Positions 1-8,272 of a DNA stretch of 64,000 nucleotides are shown piece after piece (within the stretch, counting starts at the first letter, position 1; the number at the start of each line of letters is the position of its first letter). Under the pieces are notes generated by a model, which saw only the letters and a list, made by a program, of their open reading frames with translations, was not told the origin of the DNA and made no database searches. Origin of the DNA: Alteribacillus bidgolensis (GTDB lineage: Bacteria > Bacillota > Bacilli > Bacillales > Marinococcaceae); NCBI RefSeq assembly GCF_002886255.1, contig NZ_KZ614149.1, forward strand, positions 186,001-250,000, given 5' to 3'. The position numbers were made by a program, and so were the translations under genes.

Positions 1-1
1 A

Positions 2-556
2 GGCTATTTGTTAGTGGAATTGGAAAAGGATAATATTGATGTTTCTTTTCAAGCCGTTTCCCCAGTGGTGTTTGAGAAAGTCGACGTGATAATAGATGGG
101 CACGAAACATTTGATAGTTTATCGAACACACTGTTAAGTCAAATTAAAGAAATGTCCCATAATAATGCAGCTGGTTTATGGCTTGAAGTGGAGTTTACCG
201 GGAATGGCAATTTAAGTGAATATATTCAAAGCGAAACAATTATCGAAGAATGGAAGGAAACTTTGAATGAAATTGGTTCATCAGAAAGTCCTTTTTTTTA
301 TATTTACGAAATAATAAATAAAACACTTCCACTTTCTATATCTAAACAAATCAACGAAGGTGATCATTTTCTCGGCGATGTGGAGCAAGCAGCGAATTAT
401 TACAAAACGTCTCCAAAAATTCTTGAAAAAGAATGGGAGGAGCTGCTTGGCCATCCATCAGTGAAAAAGTTTATTTCACAACCGGAAATCGATTTTATTA
501 TAGAAGAAGCAGAGCGGTTAGTATGGAATAAGTGGGGAAAGGGGGAGTCGAGTTGA
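2..556 (+). CDS. yhaO: DNA repair exonuclease YhaO, C-terminal part (5' end outside window)
   Basis: Reading frame is open from the first bases, so this is the tail (about 184 codons) of a longer gene; the catalytic metallophosphatase part lies upstream of the window. The visible part carries no nuclease motif and matches the C-terminal cap region of SbcD/Mre11-like YhaO proteins only by recalled similarity. The identification rests mainly on its coupling to the YhaN-type ATPase that follows: its TGA overlaps the TTG start of that gene, the SbcC-like partner arrangement of B. subtilis yhaO-yhaN. The pair is expected to act in the cytoplasm on DNA ends. The likely alternative is another SbcD-family protein. 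Confidence 0.8.
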   Translation, partial: GYLLVELEKDNIDVSFQAVSPVVFEKVDVIIDGHETFDSLSNTLLSQIKEMSHNNAAGLWLEVEFTGNGNLSEYIQSETIIEEWKETLNEIGSSESPFFYIYEIINKTLPLSISKQINEGDHFLGDVEQAANYYKTSPKILEKEWEELLGHPSVKKFISQPEIDFIIEEAERLVWNKWGKGESS

Positions 557-3429
557 ATATTGAAAAAATACATATTTATGGTTTCGGAAAGTTTATAGAT
601 TGCTCCATTGATATTCAACAACCCATTCATATTATACAGGGAGAAAATGAAGCAGGAAAATCTACTCTGCGGGCTTTCATCGCAGCTATTCTCTTTGGAT
701 TTCCTTTTAAAAAAGAAAAAAGGCTTCGATATCAACCAAAAAAAAGCAGTTCTTATGGCGGAAGCTTAACATTGCGGTTACAAAGTGAAAAAGTAATTAC
801 CATTGAACGTGTAATGAGAAACAAAGCAGCTGGCGATGTTGCGGTGTACTTAGAAAATGGGGAAATATTAGGAGAAGAATGGCTGCTTTCCTTTTTAGGA
901 AACATGGATCGAACGGTGTTCCAAGGAATTTTTTGTTTTGGTTTAGAAGGCCTAAGTGAAATCGAGCAATTAAAAGGAGATGCCTTAAACAGATATATTT
1001 ATGAAGCTGGCATGACAGGAACAAAACGAGTTTTTCAAATGGACAAAGATATAGATAGTGAGTTGAGCGCTCTTTTTAAGCCAAAAGGGAAAAAGCCAGT
1101 AATTAATAAAAGTATTAAAGAGCTAAACAGTCAGCTAATGGAGCTGAGAAAATGGGAAAGAGAATTTGATCGTTATAGTATGCTTCTAAAACAAAAAATG
1201 CAGTTTAAACAAGAGCTGGATGCACTTCAAACAGAAAAAAAACGGTTACTGAAAGAAAAGGAAAATCTGCAGCGAAAAGAGACCTTACTTCGTTCAGTGC
1301 AGGAAAAAATAGAATTAGACCGAAAAGCGAAAGTTTTGGAGCCATTTGATAAGGTAGCTCTAGAATTAGAGGAACAATGGAAACATTATAATAATGATAG
1401 AACGGAAGCAGAGAAAAGAATAGAAGAAAATAATATACGCATTCAACAGCTGTCTTCTAAACATTCTGGGGCTTTCGTTAATTGGACTATTATTAATGCA
1501 AAAGATAAAATTTATGCATTAAAAGAAAAAGTCCCACTGTATAAAAAATACGTGAAGGACAAAGAAGGTCTGGGTTTATCTATACAGAAAAAAAAAGAGA
1601 AAGCAGCAGACCGATTAGAACGTTTAGGGATATTAGATGAAGGACAACTGGAATTAAGTGTAACAACCATTTTGGCCGAGAAGGAACTCCATCAAATTAT
1701 AGAAAAGGGCAAAGAGCTAAAAGAAAGACAGCGACTGCTTGAGGAACAACATATAGAGCAGCAACGAAAACTCGATCTATTAAAAATGGATCTCTTTGAA
1801 CTTGAACAACAACGAAGGCCTCTCTCTGAGTGCAATAATAGTAAGAGAATAGTGTTTGACCAAGAATATCTGGAAAAAGGTTTTCGCCGTTCAGGAAATA
1901 CAACCGAGGTGATGCTTCAACTAGCAGCAATTATTTTTTTAACCTTAGGATGTTGGGAAATACTAACCGGCAGCTTGCTTTTTGGGGGTGTTGTATCCGT
2001 AATAGGAACTGCCGCGTTTGTTTTCTTATTTTACCGAAAACAAAGACAAAAAAACTCTTTTGAAGAAAGTGATAATCAAAATTATTCAGAGCATAAGCAA
2101 CTGCTTGAACAAGATCAAAGGACAGAAGCTGCTGTAAGAGAAATGAAATGGCAGTCTGACAGAGAAGAAAACATATATCAATCTTTTGTCGATCGATTAA
2201 AAGAGGCAGCTGTTAAGTGGAAGGGACTAGAAAATGAATTACAAGAATGGTGCAGCCGTTATCAATTTCCTTCTATAAACAGCATTCATATTGCTGAAAG
2301 TTTCTTTCAAGCTGTTAGAGAATGGAAAGAATTAAACGAAGAAATATTAGAATTGAAGAAAGAACAAGAGATGGTTAGTAAAGACTTAGAAGAAATAAAA
2401 ACAGAAGTAAATGATATCGCAAAGCTAACCGGTTTTCCATTGGATAATCCTTTAGAAGACATTAAAACGGGATTGTGGGAGCGATATAAAAGAGAAGAAC
2501 AAGAAAATAATATATATTTAAAAGAAGCAGAGAAAATAGATGCAGCGTTTCAACAGAAACAATATTGGATGACAAAGAAAACAAATGCTGTAAAACTTAT
2601 CAATAATCTCTATAAAACAGCTGAAGCTGACAACCAAGAAGCATTTTTTCATGCGATCAGCCAAAAAAAGCAATATTTAGAATGGAAAAAGCAAAAACAA
2701 TGGCTTGAACAGCAAATAACTGGTCAACTCCTGCCAGAAGAAACAATAGAGGATTGGGTAAAAGAACTGCATTCCACTTTTACTCAGCCAGAAGAAAAAA
2801 GAGGGCTGCTGCATGACGATTTAGTCAGCTTAGAACAAAAAGAACAAGACCTTTTTCAAACGCTTGCAGAGGTTAGACAAGATATAAAAAAAATAGAAGA
2901 AGGGGGAACTTACGAAGAAAAATTACAACAATTTGAAGAAGACAAAGCAAATTTACGGAAGAGGATTCATCAATGGCTTGTCTTAAAAACATCTAAACAA
3001 TTGATTGAGCAAGCAAAAGCTGTATACGAAAAGGAAAGACAGCCTCAAGTGATTCAAAAAGCATCGTCTTATTTTTCTTATATCACAAGAGAAAAATATG
3101 AACGACTGTTTGCACCAGCTGGGGAAGAAAAATTTATCGTAGAAGATTCATCGGGATTAAGGTTTTCGCCTGAGGAATTAAGTCGGGGAACAGCTGAGCA
3201 GTTATATCTCTGCTTGCGTCTTGCCCTTGCAGAGGCGTATAGCCAAGCAGAAGTTGTTCCGCTCATTATGGATGACCCTTTTGTGAATTTTGATCAAGTC
3301 CGTCAGCAATCAGCTTTTTCATTATTACATAAAGCTGCTGCCAACAGACAAGTCATTTATTTTACCTGCCAAATCCCCTCTAGCCGCGTCTTATCGGAGT
3401 GTGCTGTAACACGGCTTTCTAGCAGTTGA
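553..3429 (+). CDS. yhaN: SbcC/Rad50-like AAA ATPase YhaN
   Basis: About 958 aa with split ABC/Rad50-type ATPase motifs: Walker A GENEAGKST at residues 30-38, a signature-like LSRGTAEQ near 876 and Walker B IMDDPFVNFD near 902. These flank long charged coiled-coil arms rich in Lys/Glu. Unusually for an SbcC relative, residues about 454-494 hold two hydrophobic stretches that could be a membrane hairpin, a feature known in YhaN proteins. I chose the TTG at 553, not the ATG at 532, because the purine-rich AAAGGGGGAG site sits about 7 bases before it and the protein then begins MNIEKIHIYGFGKF, typical of the family. It overlaps the yhaO stop and presumably works with YhaO in DNA end processing. 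Confidence 0.9.
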   Translation: MNIEKIHIYGFGKFIDCSIDIQQPIHIIQGENEAGKSTLRAFIAAILFGFPFKKEKRLRYQPKKSSSYGGSLTLRLQSEKVITIERVMRNKAAGDVAVYLENGEILGEEWLLSFLGNMDRTVFQGIFCFGLEGLSEIEQLKGDALNRYIYEAGMTGTKRVFQMDKDIDSELSALFKPKGKKPVINKSIKELNSQLMELRKWEREFDRYSMLLKQKMQFKQELDALQTEKKRLLKEKENLQRKETLLRSVQEKIELDRKAKVLEPFDKVALELEEQWKHYNNDRTEAEKRIEENNIRIQQLSSKHSGAFVNWTIINAKDKIYALKEKVPLYKKYVKDKEGLGLSIQKKKEKAADRLERLGILDEGQLELSVTTILAEKELHQIIEKGKELKERQRLLEEQHIEQQRKLDLLKMDLFELEQQRRPLSECNNSKRIVFDQEYLEKGFRRSGNTTEVMLQLAAIIFLTLGCWEILTGSLLFGGVVSVIGTAAFVFLFYRKQRQKNSFEESDNQNYSEHKQLLEQDQRTEAAVREMKWQSDREENIYQSFVDRLKEAAVKWKGLENELQEWCSRYQFPSINSIHIAESFFQAVREWKELNEEILELKKEQEMVSKDLEEIKTEVNDIAKLTGFPLDNPLEDIKTGLWERYKREEQENNIYLKEAEKIDAAFQQKQYWMTKKTNAVKLINNLYKTAEADNQEAFFHAISQKKQYLEWKKQKQWLEQQITGQLLPEETIEDWVKELHSTFTQPEEKRGLLHDDLVSLEQKEQDLFQTLAEVRQDIKKIEEGGTYEEKLQQFEEDKANLRKRIHQWLVLKTSKQLIEQAKAVYEKERQPQVIQKASSYFSYITREKYERLFAPAGEEKFIVEDSSGLRFSPEELSRGTAEQLYLCLRLALAEAYSQAEVVPLIMDDPFVNFDQVRQQSAFSLLHKAAANRQVIYFTCQIPSSRVLSECAVTRLSSS

Positions 3430-3518
3430 TCATAAGGATAGGTGGAACTATAACAAAAAGCCTGCTACGATAAACCTTGACCCAAAATAATATTCAGGCT
3501 CAGAAAGGATAATAGAAT

Positions 3519-4202
3519 ATGAGTACGTATAAAATTTATCTCGTCGAAGATGAAAATAATTTATCAGAAGTATTAAAAGCATATATGGAAAAAGAAGGCT
3601 GGACAGTCAACGTGTTTGATAATGGGGATGATGCCATTGCTGCAGTAAAAGAACCTCCTCATTTATGGGTGCTTGATATTATGCTTCCTGGTACCGATGG
3701 CTATCAAATTTTAAAAGGAATTCGAGAAAATGAAGGGAACGTTCCTGTTATTTTTATATCAGCGAGAGATCAGGATTTAGATCGGGTGCTGGGCCTTGAA
3801 ATGGGAAGCGATGATTATTTAGCTAAGCCATTTTTACCTCAAGAACTCATTATCAGAGCGAAAAAGTTGTTATCACGTGTTTACGGTGAACAGACTAATG
3901 AACATAAAAAGGTAGAATTAAATGAATATGTTATTGATCCAGAAGCAAGAACGGTTACGGATCAAGAAAATAGTAACCAGCATGTTGAACTGACGACAAA
4001 AGAAATGGATCTCATATTACTATTGACTGAAGATATTGGAAAAGCTCTTTCGCGAGAAGAAATTATTGAAAAGGTATGGGGAGAAAATTATTTTGGTTCC
4101 GAACGGGCAGTAGATGATGTCGTACGACGAGTTCGTAAAAAAATGCCGCGTATTCATCTAGAAACGTTATATGGCTATGGGTACCGTGTTTTGTCGTCAT
4201 GA
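3519..4202 (+). CDS. cssR: Response regulator CssR (OmpR family), secretion-stress control
   Basis: A 227-aa regulator with a receiver domain (acidic E10/D11, phospho-acceptor D53 in WVLDIMLPGTDG, K103 in LAKPF) and a C-terminal OmpR-type winged helix ending in YGYGYRVLSS. The N-terminal YLVEDENN and the HLWVLDIMLPGTDGY block resemble B. subtilis CssR closely. CssR with CssS senses misfolded exported protein at the membrane and induces HtrA-type quality-control proteases in B. subtilis. The gene overlaps cssS by four bases (ATGA), so the two are co-translated. A Shine-Dalgarno AGAAAGGA precedes the ATG. Its position upstream of yhaL and prsA, instead of beside an htr gene, is unusual. Confidence 0.85.
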   Translation: MSTYKIYLVEDENNLSEVLKAYMEKEGWTVNVFDNGDDAIAAVKEPPHLWVLDIMLPGTDGYQILKGIRENEGNVPVIFISARDQDLDRVLGLEMGSDDYLAKPFLPQELIIRAKKLLSRVYGEQTNEHKKVELNEYVIDPEARTVTDQENSNQHVELTTKEMDLILLLTEDIGKALSREEIIEKVWGENYFGSERAVDDVVRRVRKKMPRIHLETLYGYGYRVLSS

Positions 4203-5545
4203 TGAAAGTTAACTTAACACAGCGGATTTGGTTATCATTTATTGCTTTAGTTGTATTGGTCGGTTTAACGATGATAATCGTTTATCCGATATCTATCAAA
4301 GGAACTTTAACAGATGAAACGTACCGTATTATTGAACAAGAACAGGCAAGAATGGCTAATCCATTTAGCGATTATTTTACTCCTCCTCAATCAGAACTTG
4401 ACTTCATTGAAAGAAGGGAAGCAGAACGTTCTGTCGGTCATCTGTTTTTATTCAATGATTTAGGAACATTACGCGGTGAGCCGGTGCCGCCCGATAATGT
4501 TCTAAAAGAAATGGTTTCAAACGCAGTTAATCAAGATAACGAACGAGAACGGTATGAATTAACGTATAATGATGCTACTTTATTTTATGTAATCACAAGG
4601 ATTGAATCCGATGGGGAGGAAGCATTCCAAATTTCATACATGTGGGACACATACAGGGATCTTATGGTAAACAGATTGTGGGAAAGACTTATATACTTGC
4701 TTTTGATTACAAGTGCTCTTAGTTTGCTGCCGGCAATATGGTTAAAACGCTATCTACGCCAGCCGTTAAGAGTGTTAGGGAACCATTTTGAACAAATAGC
4801 AAAACGAAATTGGAAAGAACCTTTTCGTTGGGAAGGAGACGATGATTTTCAGAAGCTATCTGACCAATTTGAAAGCATGAGACAAAATCTTATACGTTAT
4901 GACCGTTCGCAAAAGACGTTTATTCAGCATGCTTCCCATGAACTAAAAACACCTATTATGGTAGTGAAAACGTATGCACAATCAGTTAAAGATGGAATTC
5001 TTCCAAAAGATAATATCGAACAGACGATGGATGTCATATTAGATGAAGCAGATCGCATGGATAAAAGGGTAAAAGATATGCTCTATTTTACTAAATTAGA
5101 TGCGTTGAAAAAAGAAACCATTAATGTAGAAGAAATAATGTTTGGGAACTTGGCTTTTCAAATTGAAGAAAGATTTCGTATGCAGCGTGAAGATTTGAAG
5201 TTCATTATTCAGGGGGCTGATGTGAGAATAAACGCGGACCCTGAGCATATGCAGGTATTATTAGAAAATTTAGTAGAAAATGCGATGAGGTATGCAGAAG
5301 ATACAATATGGATGAAAGCAGAACAGAAAAAAGATACAGTCGAAATCCATGTTAAAAATAATGGTACACAAATTAACAAAGAAGATATTCCTCATTTGTT
5401 TGCTCCTTTTCGCAAAGGCAACAAAGGTCAATTTGGTCTAGGACTAGCTATTGTTAAAAGAATTGCGGAGCTACATCAAGGGCATCATGAAGCGGTCAAT
5501 GAAGAAGATGGTGTGACGTTTAAAATTACCTTGCCGAAGAAGTGA
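4199..5545 (+). CDS. cssS: Sensor histidine kinase CssS
   Basis: A 448-aa membrane kinase: TM1 about residues 10-30, an extracytoplasmic sensor loop of roughly 130 residues, TM2 about 160-180, HAMP linker, then the H-box HASHELKTP with H247 as the likely phosphorylation site. The ATPase part shows an N-box (NLVENAMRYAED) and a G-box (GLGLAIVKRIAELH). The ATG overlaps the cssR stop and has no separate strong ribosome site, indicating translational coupling. By family knowledge it detects accumulating misfolded secreted protein and phosphorylates CssR. Similarity to CssS across HAMP and catalytic regions supports the name; the sensor loop is more divergent. Confidence 0.83.
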   Translation: MMKVNLTQRIWLSFIALVVLVGLTMIIVYPISIKGTLTDETYRIIEQEQARMANPFSDYFTPPQSELDFIERREAERSVGHLFLFNDLGTLRGEPVPPDNVLKEMVSNAVNQDNERERYELTYNDATLFYVITRIESDGEEAFQISYMWDTYRDLMVNRLWERLIYLLLITSALSLLPAIWLKRYLRQPLRVLGNHFEQIAKRNWKEPFRWEGDDDFQKLSDQFESMRQNLIRYDRSQKTFIQHASHELKTPIMVVKTYAQSVKDGILPKDNIEQTMDVILDEADRMDKRVKDMLYFTKLDALKKETINVEEIMFGNLAFQIEERFRMQREDLKFIIQGADVRINADPEHMQVLLENLVENAMRYAEDTIWMKAEQKKDTVEIHVKNNGTQINKEDIPHLFAPFRKGNKGQFGLGLAIVKRIAELHQGHHEAVNEEDGVTFKITLPKK

Positions 5546-5625
5546 GATTCTGCAGGAGAATAGAATATCTTTTTGATAGGCGCATATGATGAAAGCAAGG
5601 ACAAGGTTTTACGAAGGAGGGGCTT

Positions 5626-5892
5626 ATGAATAACCGCTCAAAAAAATTCTTGATGACGCTTATCGTACTGTTTTTCGTTCTGGTAGTATGGCAGCGTTTT
5701 GCACAATCAGGTCCAGTTCAAGTTCCATCATGGGTGCTGTTAACAGGGGTAGGGATTATATTTAGCGGATATATGTATTGGCAGACAAGCAGGACGGAAA
5801 AAAAGGAAGATGAACGCTGGATTGAACAAGAAGGTCGTATTTTTATACGCAGGATGGAGGAAGAAAGAGAAAAAAGACGTGCTTCTTCCTAA
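5626..5892 (+). CDS. yhaL: Small membrane protein, sporulation-associated YhaL family
   Basis: An 88-aa protein with two hydrophobic segments (about 8-25 and 37-54) followed by a charged tail rich in Glu, Arg and Lys (RTEKKEDERWIEQEG then RRMEEEREKRR). A strong AAGGAGGGG site precedes the ATG. Layout and tail match YhaL of B. subtilis, which also lies next to prsA and is annotated as a sporulation protein; its biochemical role is not established. It is followed by a hairpin shared with the convergent prsA. It may be co-transcribed with cssRS, 80 bases upstream. Confidence 0.75.
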   Translation: MNNRSKKFLMTLIVLFFVLVVWQRFAQSGPVQVPSWVLLTGVGIIFSGYMYWQTSRTEKKEDERWIEQEGRIFIRRMEEEREKRRASS

Positions 5893-5902
5893 GCTGCTGT
5901 AA

Positions 5903-5943
5903 CAATCAGCCTGGCTGAGGTTTAAACCCGGCCAGGCTGATTA
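5903..5943. terminator. Bidirectional hairpin between yhaL and prsA
   Basis: Twelve-base inverted repeat AATCAGCCTGGC / GCCAGGCTGATT around a loop containing GGTTTAAACC. It lies between two convergent genes, so it can end transcription from both sides. The U-tract is poor on both strands, which lowers confidence in intrinsic termination. Confidence 0.65.
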
Positions 5944-5957
5944 TATGAAAAAGGAAT

Positions 5958-6845
5958 TTATGACTGAATCCAGTCCTCATAAGAAGATTCTTTTACGTCA
6001 ATGTTGGCTTCTTCCATTAATTCCTGCATCACTTCTTCTGGAGATTTTGACTGTTCTTCTCGTACTTTCTCTTCGATATCTTCTTCAAGTTCTTCATATG
6101 ATTCATTTTTGTCGAGCACTTCGATAATATGATAGCCAAATTCACTTTTAACTGGTTCACTGATTTCTCCAGGTTCCATTGAAAAGGCTGCTTCATCAAA
6201 TGCTTCGACCATTTCTCCTCTAGTAAAAGTATTTAGGTCTCCTCCTTCAGAAGCAGAGCCAGGATCCGTTGAATGTTCTTCAGCCAGTTCAGCAAAATCT
6301 GCGCCATTTTCGAGTTCTTCACGAATTTCATTAGCTTGATCTTCATCCTCTACCAAAATATGACGAGCAGAAATGCTTACTAAATCTTCTTTGTTTTCCT
6401 CAAAATATGTTTCTTTATCTTCCTTGGTAATCTCTACATCAGCTGCTGCAAGCTCTTCTAAAACGAGCTGCGGCTTTAAAAAATCATTTTTGAAGTCATC
6501 CATTGAGTCAATAGGAAGCTGAAATTGAGTTTGAAGCATGGTCAAAAGCTCCTCATCTTTTTCCACACCGTAATCCTCTTTAAATGATTCGAGCTCTGCA
6601 TCAACTTGTTCGCTATCAATACTTAGCTGTTCAGATTTATCTTGAATAATAATATTTTGTACCATTTCATTTAAAACCTGTTCGCCAACATTATTTTTTA
6701 ATTCTCCTATAAATTCTTCTTCAGTAAGAGAAGTATCATTAACCTCTACAATTGTTTTCTCTTCTCCGGCTCCTTGGTCACCGCTGCAGGCTGTTAATAC
6801 AAGCGTTCCACTTAAAACAGCTGCCAAAAAATAAGATTGTTTCAT
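5958..6845 (-). CDS. prsA: Foldase lipoprotein PrsA (parvulin peptidyl-prolyl isomerase)
   Basis: A 295-aa exported lipoprotein: signal peptide with lipobox LTAC and C20 as the lipid-modified cysteine, an N-terminal chaperone region, then a parvulin (PpiC) domain at about 135-230 including ISARHILVEDEDQA, DPGSASEGGDL and FGYHIIEVLD. PrsA folds proteins after Sec translocation at the outer face of the membrane. The mature part is extremely rich in Glu and Asp, more than usual for Bacillus PrsA, fitting a high-salt or high-pH exterior. The gene is convergent with cssRS-yhaL. On the coding strand a short stem followed by seven T residues lies near 6918-6944, upstream of the start, and could attenuate transcription; this was not tested. 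Confidence 0.95.
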   Translation of the reverse strand: MKQSYFLAAVLSGTLVLTACSGDQGAGEEKTIVEVNDTSLTEEEFIGELKNNVGEQVLNEMVQNIIIQDKSEQLSIDSEQVDAELESFKEDYGVEKDEELLTMLQTQFQLPIDSMDDFKNDFLKPQLVLEELAAADVEITKEDKETYFEENKEDLVSISARHILVEDEDQANEIREELENGADFAELAEEHSTDPGSASEGGDLNTFTRGEMVEAFDEAAFSMEPGEISEPVKSEFGYHIIEVLDKNESYEELEEDIEEKVREEQSKSPEEVMQELMEEANIDVKESSYEDWIQS

Positions 6846-6990
6846 AAAACTTCCATCCCCTTAACATTTATCAGACAAACTATATCTTATCACACTATCC
6901 CAAAAAAAGAAAAAAATTTAGGCAAAAACCTAAACCAAGTCATCTCTCTATACATAACATAATTCAGCAAGAGAAATAGGAGGTGTGAAT

Positions 6991-7074
6991 ATGTCTAAGG
7001 GTTATTACGGTGGATTTGCCTTAATTGTAGTCCTTTTCATACTGCTTGTTATTGTAGGTGCGGCTTGGTGTTAA
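6991..7074 (+). CDS. YjcZ-type sporulation micro-protein, copy 1
   Basis: A 27-codon ORF with a Shine-Dalgarno TAGGAGGTG eight bases before its ATG. The product starts MSKGYYGGF and continues as a single hydrophobic helix ALIVVLFILLVIVGAAWC. This is the signature of YjcZ-family sporulation peptides (glycine/tyrosine head, then FALIVVLFILLIIVG). The function of the family is unknown; members are small membrane or spore-associated peptides. A paralogue follows 31 bases downstream. The ribosome site and the family-typical helix make it convincing despite its length. Confidence 0.82.
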   Translation: MSKGYYGGFALIVVLFILLVIVGAAWC

Positions 7075-7105
7075 ATATATCGCCGTGAATAAGGGAGGGA
7101 GAAAA

Positions 7106-7192
7106 ATGGGATATGATTACAACTTCAATTTTGCTCTGATTGTCGTGCTGTTCATTTTGCTTATTATTATTGGGGCAGCATGGATGTATTGA
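7106..7192 (+). CDS. YjcZ-type sporulation micro-protein, copy 2
   Basis: A 28-codon ORF preceded by AGGGAGGGAG. The product starts MGYDYNFN and runs into the helix ALIVVLFILLIIIGAAWMY, nearly identical in its membrane part to the peptide just upstream but different in its head. The two were probably formed by local duplication and are likely co-transcribed, since a strong terminator follows copy 2 only. Confidence 0.82.
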   Translation: MGYDYNFNFALIVVLFILLIIIGAAWMY

Positions 7193-7204
7193 TGTATTAA
7201 TGAA

Positions 7205-7243
7205 AAAAACTTTCCTGAAGGAAAAGTCCTTCGGGAAAGTTTA
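7205..7243 (+). terminator. Rho-independent terminator after the YjcZ pair
   Basis: Sixteen-base imperfect stem AAACTTTCCTGAAGGA / TCCTTCGGGAAAGTTT around the loop AAAG, starting 15 bases after the second micro-gene. The T-tract is short (TTTAAAT), but the stem is long and stable. Confidence 0.75.
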
Positions 7244-7345
7244 AATACTCTGTTAGTATAAAATTTTATTGGATAATAATACGGAGACACAACCCGACGG
7301 CTTTAAAAAAATTTTTATACCGTAAGACTTAGTCTCCTAATATAC

Positions 7346-7528
7346 CTATACAAACCATAATTCTACAAAAGTAGATGTGAGTAAAATGGTTAGTAAAATA
7401 TTAATGGTTCTAAAAATTTTAGGCTGACGTTCTGCTGGAATCTCTTTTTGGACACAGAGGGCATTTGTCATGGAATTTATAACAAATAAATAAACTAAAG
7501 AAAATAATAAGAAAAATACAACGAGCAT
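7346..7528 (-). CDS. Small two-helix membrane protein, unrecognised
   Basis: A 60-aa ORF with two hydrophobic segments (about 1-21 and 40-58) joined by a polar linker containing CVQKEIPAERQPK. On the coding strand a GGGGGT Shine-Dalgarno lies eight bases before the ATG and no other gene occupies this stretch, so it is probably real. No family is recognised and nothing in the neighbourhood suggests a role. It lies between the YjcZ pair and the divergent YpmS-like gene. Confidence 0.5.
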   Translation of the reverse strand: MLVVFFLLFSLVYLFVINSMTNALCVQKEIPAERQPKIFRTINILLTILLTSTFVELWFV

Positions 7529-7662
7529 AATTTTACCCCCAATACCTTATATCTACTTTACTTTAACAAAACTTTTTACAAAATGATAGTTTTTTAGGTG
7601 GCTGGAATGGAAATGGACAAGCATAATAGTAATAGTTTAATTGTAGAAAGCAGGTGTTAACA

Positions 7663-8232
7663 ATGAGTCGAAGCAAAAAAAACAGTTGGAAATGGTTATT
7701 CTTTTTATTGCTGACTCTTAATGTATTATTTGTGTTCAGCGTATTTCTATTGATTACAACAAACCCCAATTCCGAATCTGAACCACATGATGATTACTCT
7801 TCTGATGAATATACCGAATATTTTTCGGTACATTTAACCCAATCACAGCTCAATCACTTGCTGCATGAACAACTAGAAGAGGAAAAAGTAAGCGCAGAAA
7901 TAGTTGATAAAGAGGCTAGAATTTCATCTTCTGTATCCATATTGGGGAGAACAATCGATGCAAGCATGGATTTTGAGCCAGCTGTCTTAGAAAATGGAAA
8001 TATTGTATTGCACCAAAAGTCTTTCAATATAGGAGGATTATCCTTACCAGGTTCAGAGGTTTTATCTATATTAAGCTCACAAGCTGATATACCGGATTAT
8101 GTTGAAGTGCAGCCTGGTAATAATCAAATTTTGGTCAAGTTGAATGAAATACAGATAGCTGATCAATATTATTTAAGAGCGGAAACCTTCGACTTGGAAC
8201 AAGATGCTATAACAATAAAAGTTGGAAAATGA
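7663..8232 (+). CDS. YpmS-family (DUF2140) membrane-anchored protein
   Basis: A 189-aa protein with a short basic N-terminus (MSRSKKNSWK), one membrane anchor at about residues 10-32, and an extracytoplasmic domain with the hydrophobic-plus-beta pattern of YpmS/DUF2140 proteins (LTQSQLNHLLHEQL, then FEPAVLENGNIVL and LPGSEVLSIL). The ATG at 7663 is preferred over the in-frame GTG at 7654 because AGAAAGCAGGTG lies at proper spacing. The role of the family is unknown. It is single-copy here and followed by a hairpin shared with the convergent yhaJ-like gene. Confidence 0.75.
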   Translation: MSRSKKNSWKWLFFLLLTLNVLFVFSVFLLITTNPNSESEPHDDYSSDEYTEYFSVHLTQSQLNHLLHEQLEEEKVSAEIVDKEARISSSVSILGRTIDASMDFEPAVLENGNIVLHQKSFNIGGLSLPGSEVLSILSSQADIPDYVEVQPGNNQILVKLNEIQIADQYYLRAETFDLEQDAITIKVGK

Positions 8233-8242
8233 ACTGGTGTAT

Positions 8243-8272
8243 AAAAGCAGCCGTCAAATCGGCTGCTTTAGT
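8243..8272. terminator. Bidirectional terminator between ypmS-like and yhaJ-like genes
   Basis: Perfect ten-base stem AAAGCAGCCG / CGGCTGCTTT with a six-base loop. It overlaps the last codons of the minus-strand gene ending at 8254 and follows the plus-strand stop by 11 bases. The flanking A and T bases suit termination in both directions. Confidence 0.75.

Noticed and set aside
532..552. ATG at 532 as the yhaN start
   Set aside because: The ribosome site lies downstream of it and the added residues are not family-like; the TTG at 553 fits better.
5945..6127. Plus-strand ORF of 60 codons over the prsA 3' end
   Set aside because: It is the complement of prsA coding sequence, overlaps the shared hairpin region and has no ribosome site.
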